Under the pieces are notes generated by a model that was not told the DNA's origin, ran no database searches, and was given only the letters and a program-made list of their open reading frames with translations. Shown piece by piece: positions 60,120-64,000 of a DNA stretch of 64,000 nucleotides. Source of the DNA: Lineus longissimus. Taxonomy: Eukaryota; Nemertea; Pilidiophora; Heteronemertea; Lineidae. Each line of letters begins with the position of its first letter. The stretch's first letter is position 1. Both the position numbers and the translations under genes were made by a program. Where the stretch lies: positions 126,001 through 190,000 of the forward strand of contig NC_088316.1 in NCBI RefSeq assembly GCF_910592395.1, read 5' to 3'.

Positions 60120-62476
60120 GTAGGTGTCTCTCGGCTCATGGTTGCAGGTTGTTTTCATAAACACGATTATCTCCACGTTACTTGTAGAGTCACCCGGCAC
60201 TGTTCGGCATGAATAATTGCCACAATCTCGGTGTGCAATTATAGTGCACCCAACTGCGCCTGACAAAGATTACACGCAAATCATCATTTTGCCAGTGTAT
60301 CACCAAAAACCATAACTTGAATGAAAGAATAAAAAGGCTTTTGGTATGACACATTACTTGACGAAATATTGTAGCGTGAAAGCACTGCATTTTTAAATAC
60401 GCTGTCTGCTTTAGGGTTTCTGTTGAGGAATCGTCCGTCCCGGGTCGTTCGGAGGTATAGCAATGTTTGCTCTACATCCGTGTTCTTAGGATGAGCGCCC
60501 ATGTGCGTGCGACGATAATAACTCAAGAAAGTGTTTGCTCATGTTTGTGGAAGGGATGTGTCCTAGCGTTAGGCCTATTCATAGGGAACTAAATTTGCAA
60601 TACGCCATCCGCTACACGAAAGGTGTTATGGCAACAATGTGATTATTAACCGCCAGTGAATATATTAGCAATTCATTAAATGAGAAATTTTTATATCATA
60701 ACCCCAAGAAAAAATAATAAAGCAGGCTTTAATTGAGATTGCCCGCGCTAAATTATTGCATAATGCGAAGAATAATCATACGTGCATGGTATTGGCAGCT
60801 CAGTTTCATTGGTCGTACGCATCTAACAGTTAGAAGAAACAACATCGATAAGATGAACATGTTTCTATCCTACGGTTATTTTGAAGTGTTTTCACCGGAC
60901 TGCTTTGGCAACAATATTTGCCATGTGTTTTATGTATTTCATAAGCTGCCAACAGTCTCAAATGGATTTTGTTGCCTTTACTCCCTGACATACACAACGT
61001 GGGTTATTCCAGCCGCTACAGCAAACTGAAGTAGTTAGTGTCAAAGGAAGTTATGAAAACTGGATGCTTTTGGACGATATCGTAATGTGGAGTTGCAAGA
61101 TTGTGACAATGGATACCACGCCAAGAAGTAACATCGGATGTGGGTGTTTGGTAACAATCGTCAGCCTCACGAATAGCTACCATCGACGAAGTACGAACCG
61201 TATAAATGCATCTTATCGACTGATTTCTTTCGCCGTTTCCTTCTAAATCTAGGAATTAACAACAATAGCTACAGAACGAGTAGAGTGATAGGATTACACA
61301 TCCAGTGTTTATCAAAGTGATTATTTTTCTTCGAAATAAACTGCATACAAGCGAATGTGACAATTTATTTAATTCAATTTCGTTAACCCTACTTTCAGCC
61401 TTTTTTACCATTTCCACCAAACCAGTGATATTTAGCCTGCACTTGAAGATCGTCTGAAAGATAAGCCTGTACTATCGCAAAAATGGACACGAGATTAAAT
61501 TTATCAAAATCAGATAAACTATTCGAAGAAATTGTCAATCTTGCAATATAGCCTATAGTTCAGAACCTGAGTTTTAAATTGTACTGTGAGATATAACCCT
61601 TTAACGGTCAAAGAGTTTCAAAGAAAGAAATAATGTTACTCAGTTGAGGTACTCAGTATAATGCTAACTCGTCGAATGGCCAAACACCTTATAATAGAAG
61701 GCAGTGAATAAACTTTCAAGAAGATTCATATCTATTCAATTCAAAATGATTGATGTAAGTGAATCGTCATTCAGCCATAGCAGTTATTAAGCATAACGGT
61801 TTGTTAACAATAGGCCTAGTTGGATGTTAAGAATGCTATGGTCATTCACTTGTCATACTTACAACACAAGCACAGGGTTGTTGCTCGAGTTGGTCTCAAC
61901 GGACTTGTCGATATGTTGATATCGCCAGCCTACTGTAGTACGTGCATGGTTGATTCACGACAATTTCAAATTAGGATTAATTTCAAACAATACGGATTTG
62001 GATTACAATTACTTTGATCTTTAAAAATTCAGTCAACAGGATCAAACTTCTTTGTGCATTGGTGTCGACAACTTGGATCCTTGAAATTCCGACCCACCAA
62101 TTATAGGATAGCAACAAGACTATCGTAGAAATTGTCTCCACGTTACCAGATTTGGGACAAGAACGTCGTGTAGCAGAAGGATTGACACTCGCCACTGGCT
62201 TGTCGCCGATTACAGAGGAATTGATGTTGAAACACGAGAAACTGTGAATAAGGATGACGATGATAATCAGACTTTAGACAACACATTTTTAATTACTGTA
62301 ACAGAACCTTCCTCAGTTATCACATTTCAACCTGACCAAGATCCGTGGCATCGCTCATTTCAGCTTTGCTATTCGCGTTAAGTTTTCCTAAGTTGTCTTA
62401 CTATCCTGCGTAATGGGTGAAGACTGAAAACACTGTAAACCTGCCATACACTGATATCAGAGATCAAACGAAAATC
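60120..62476. other. Intron/intergenic, nothing recognised
   Basis: AT-rich sequence with short frames only. Confidence 0.4.
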
Positions 62477-62704
62477 ATGGGCGATTCACAAATAAGTGTG
62501 GGTCGGTCCACTTTGAATGACCGCCTAAGGACGTTCCAAAACTTTGACTTTGGTACGGCGGAGGGGATCACCCGGCCGGCCGAGATGTTGATTCGGCCAG
62601 CGCGGCAAAAAAGGCATAGCAAAGCTCGTCCATACAGACTCCCGCCACTTATGCTAACTAAGACCAAAAGCAGACGACTCATTGGATATGAACACTTGAC
62701 CGTG
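62477..62704 (+). CDS. Exon F of the plus-strand CNBD2-like locus (probable first exon)
   Basis: ATG in good context (AATCATGG), 76 codons to ACCGTG|GTAATT in phase 0. Encodes MGDSQISVGRSTLNDRLR and a basic PARQKRHSKARPYRLPP stretch. Phase and position match the exon 1/exon 2 junction of the minus-strand gene, which is also phase 0. No acceptor in the required phase is seen upstream, so it is more likely a start exon than internal. Confidence 0.55.
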
Positions 62705-63151
62705 GTAATTGCTTTTTCTGCTTCTCAAATGTATTGTTTGTATTGCTACGGTGATGGTTTCATGTTAAACCTAAGTCTGCTAGCTTTTCCGCTGCGGGAA
62801 TACTACACCCGGCCCGAGGGGGTTTCGTTTAAAAATTACCCGCTGGTACAGTTGGTGTCTCTTTATGACACACTGCTTCCCACAAACCGGGAGAGCTACA
62901 AAATACCTACAGGGGCCGAGCTTAGTTTTCCGCGGCGGGGTGAGCAATTAAATTCTCGACAGAAAACTGGCGTATTTTTGATAGGGCGGCGATTCGTTAG
63001 ACGGAAAACTTTGGATCATTCTATTCCAGTCGGTCCAGATCTTCAATCATCAGCAGGATCACCTTTTGCCAATATGATTCGAAAACCCTCTTTGACCACA
63101 TTCTCTATACTTTCCCCTATTTATCCTGCTGTTACCAATCTAATTTTCCAG

Positions 63152-63349
63152 CCTATGGCGAGATTCCGGCGGGCAGCCCGCCTGGTCCAGCTCATCCTCA
63201 CGGCAATCACCTCCACGCGGCGGGAGAACATTAGACGGGAGGCGAAGCTCATGTCCTTCTATCAACTCCAGGATGAACTTGGCACGACTAAAGGCAGATA
63301 CGGCGACGGATTGGATTTTGATCCGAACTATTACAAGGCTTGCCGACAG
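63152..63349 (+). CDS. Common exon G of the plus-strand CNBD2-like gene
   Basis: 198 nt between TAATTTTCCAG and CGACAG|GTGGGG, phase 0 both sides. Encodes PMARFRRAARLVQLILTAI..., clearly homologous to exon 2 of the minus-strand gene (PLVRFRRAARAVFVIIKVC). It then continues with REAKLMSFYQLQDELG and GLDFDPNYYKACRQ. This is the conserved segment N-terminal to the first cNMP domain. Confidence 0.8.
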
Positions 63350-63569
63350 GTGGGGCTATATGATTTGTAATGGGGATATGTAAAAAGGGTATATGTCAAC
63401 AAAGATGGCTCTACTCTGGTTGAGGTTAAAGCTGTAGAATCCGTTCAATGTGAAACTTTCAGGGCAACTCTCTGCTATACACACTGTGGAGGAGGCATTT
63501 TGGTAGGGGAAAGTTAGAGTCCGATTAAAAATCAACTGAAAGACAAGTTCTGATGAACTTTGGCCGCAC

Positions 63570-63640
63570 AACCTGCCTTGGATCGAACCCGGGCCACATG
63601 TGTGGTAAATGTTTCCTGTTGCGCCACCATTCAGTGGAGA
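63570..63640 (-). mobile_element. Possible SINE head, reverse orientation
   Basis: GGATCGAACCCGGG is the reverse complement of a B box with CCCGGGTTCGATCC, and TTGCGCCACCATTCAG follows where an A box would be. Located in the intron between exons G and H. Weak. Confidence 0.3.
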
Positions 63641-63711
63641 TTGATGAGTGTTCGGTCTAATAATATGTTAGTATGTCATATTGCTAGCAATTCGAATGTT
63701 TGCTTTTGCAG

Positions 63712-63878
63712 ATTCAAATCAGTGACCAAGCCAAGCAGATCCTGATGATGGATCCAAAGGACCGGGTCGATGAGCAGCGACACATCGCCCTCGTCTCTCT
63801 CAATCAGGCGGTGGACGCGTTTGGGGAGTTCCCCATCAAGATGCAACAGTCCCTCGTCCGGAGGGGCTGGTATGAACA
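63712..63878 (+). CDS. Common exon H of the plus-strand CNBD2-like gene (partial gene)
   Basis: 167 nt between TTGCTTTTGCAG and GAACA|GTAAGT, ending in phase 2. Encodes IQISDQAKQILMMDPKDR, then ALVSLNQAVDAFGEFPIKMQ and RRGWYEQ. This matches exons 4-5 of the minus-strand paralogue (MVSEEVKTIMSKP, LVSESFKSYSLDTQKRICQLAFYDRY), the helix that leads into the cNMP beta-roll. The cNMP domain itself must lie beyond the window. Confidence 0.8.
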
Positions 63879-63920
63879 GTAAGTCATAACACAGTCATGA
63901 TGTAGACCTATTAGCGACTA

Positions 63921-64000
63921 CAGTGGAACCCCGGTCGGCCACCACAATGTTGGCTTTGAAAATTTTTCCGAATTTTGGAACTTATGAAAAAGTTCAAAAA
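63921..64000 (-). mobile_element. pogo/Tigger-like MITE, cut by window end
   Basis: CAGTGGAACCCCGGTCGGCCACC after TA matches the inverse of the 3' end of the 40.4-kb element, then enters T-rich repeat with AAAATTTTTCCGAATTTTGG. Reverse orientation; continues past the end. Confidence 0.65.

Overview
The window is nuclear DNA from a multicellular eukaryote, most likely a marine invertebrate. Genes are split by short to medium introns with GT..AG borders, intergenic space is large and rich in minisatellites and transposon debris, and the recognisable proteins (PAN/Apple domain secreted proteins, a rhodopsin-type GPCR, CNBD2-like cyclic-nucleotide-binding proteins) are animal families. The phylum cannot be fixed from the sequence alone. 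Most long open frames are artefacts of tandem repeats whose period is a multiple of three (48, 84, 54 and 75 bp). The real genes were reconstructed by joining exons by splice site and phase.

Region 1 (1-7888): no gene recognised; a 91-bp duplication, a T-rich dispersed repeat and a near-perfect 37-bp x 14 minisatellite.

Region 2 (7889-20600): a head-to-tail segmental duplication (units 7889-13946 and 13947-20600). Each unit carries a four-exon gene for a small secreted protein with two PAN/Apple-like modules (212 and 208 aa). Intron 1 of each holds an antisense LINE endonuclease fragment plus two minisatellite arrays. Each unit also has a decayed rhodopsin-type GPCR. Introns are almost identical between copies, but exon 3 and parts of exon 4 differ strongly at the protein level, which suggests diversifying selection or sequence replacement.

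Region 3 (20601-30342): mostly repeats. It holds a PIF/Harbinger-type remnant with a MADF-domain ORF (22705-22875), a tRNA-derived SINE (about 27.0 kb) and T-rich repeats.

Region 4 (30343-41701, minus strand): a complete 15-exon gene for an 809-aa CNBD2-like protein. Every junction is phase-compatible. The first cNMP domain has an intact phosphate-binding cassette; the second is degenerate and split by a long Ser/Thr/Pro-rich insertion. Its introns hold a 54-bp x 24 array next to a splice acceptor, a 50-bp x 4 array, a complete pogo/Tigger-like MITE and a duplicated exon fragment.

Region 5 (45407-64000, plus strand): a divergent paralogue whose common exons (63152-63349, 63712-63878) match the other gene's FRRAAR and pre-cNMP segments; it runs off the window end. 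Upstream lie several exons (45.4, 53.1, 53.9, 55.5, 59.3 and 62.5 kb). Most begin with a good ATG, and their donor phases are mutually compatible. They could be alternative first exons or one long disordered N-terminus. A 75-bp satellite of about 43 copies (47074-50307) fills the first intron.
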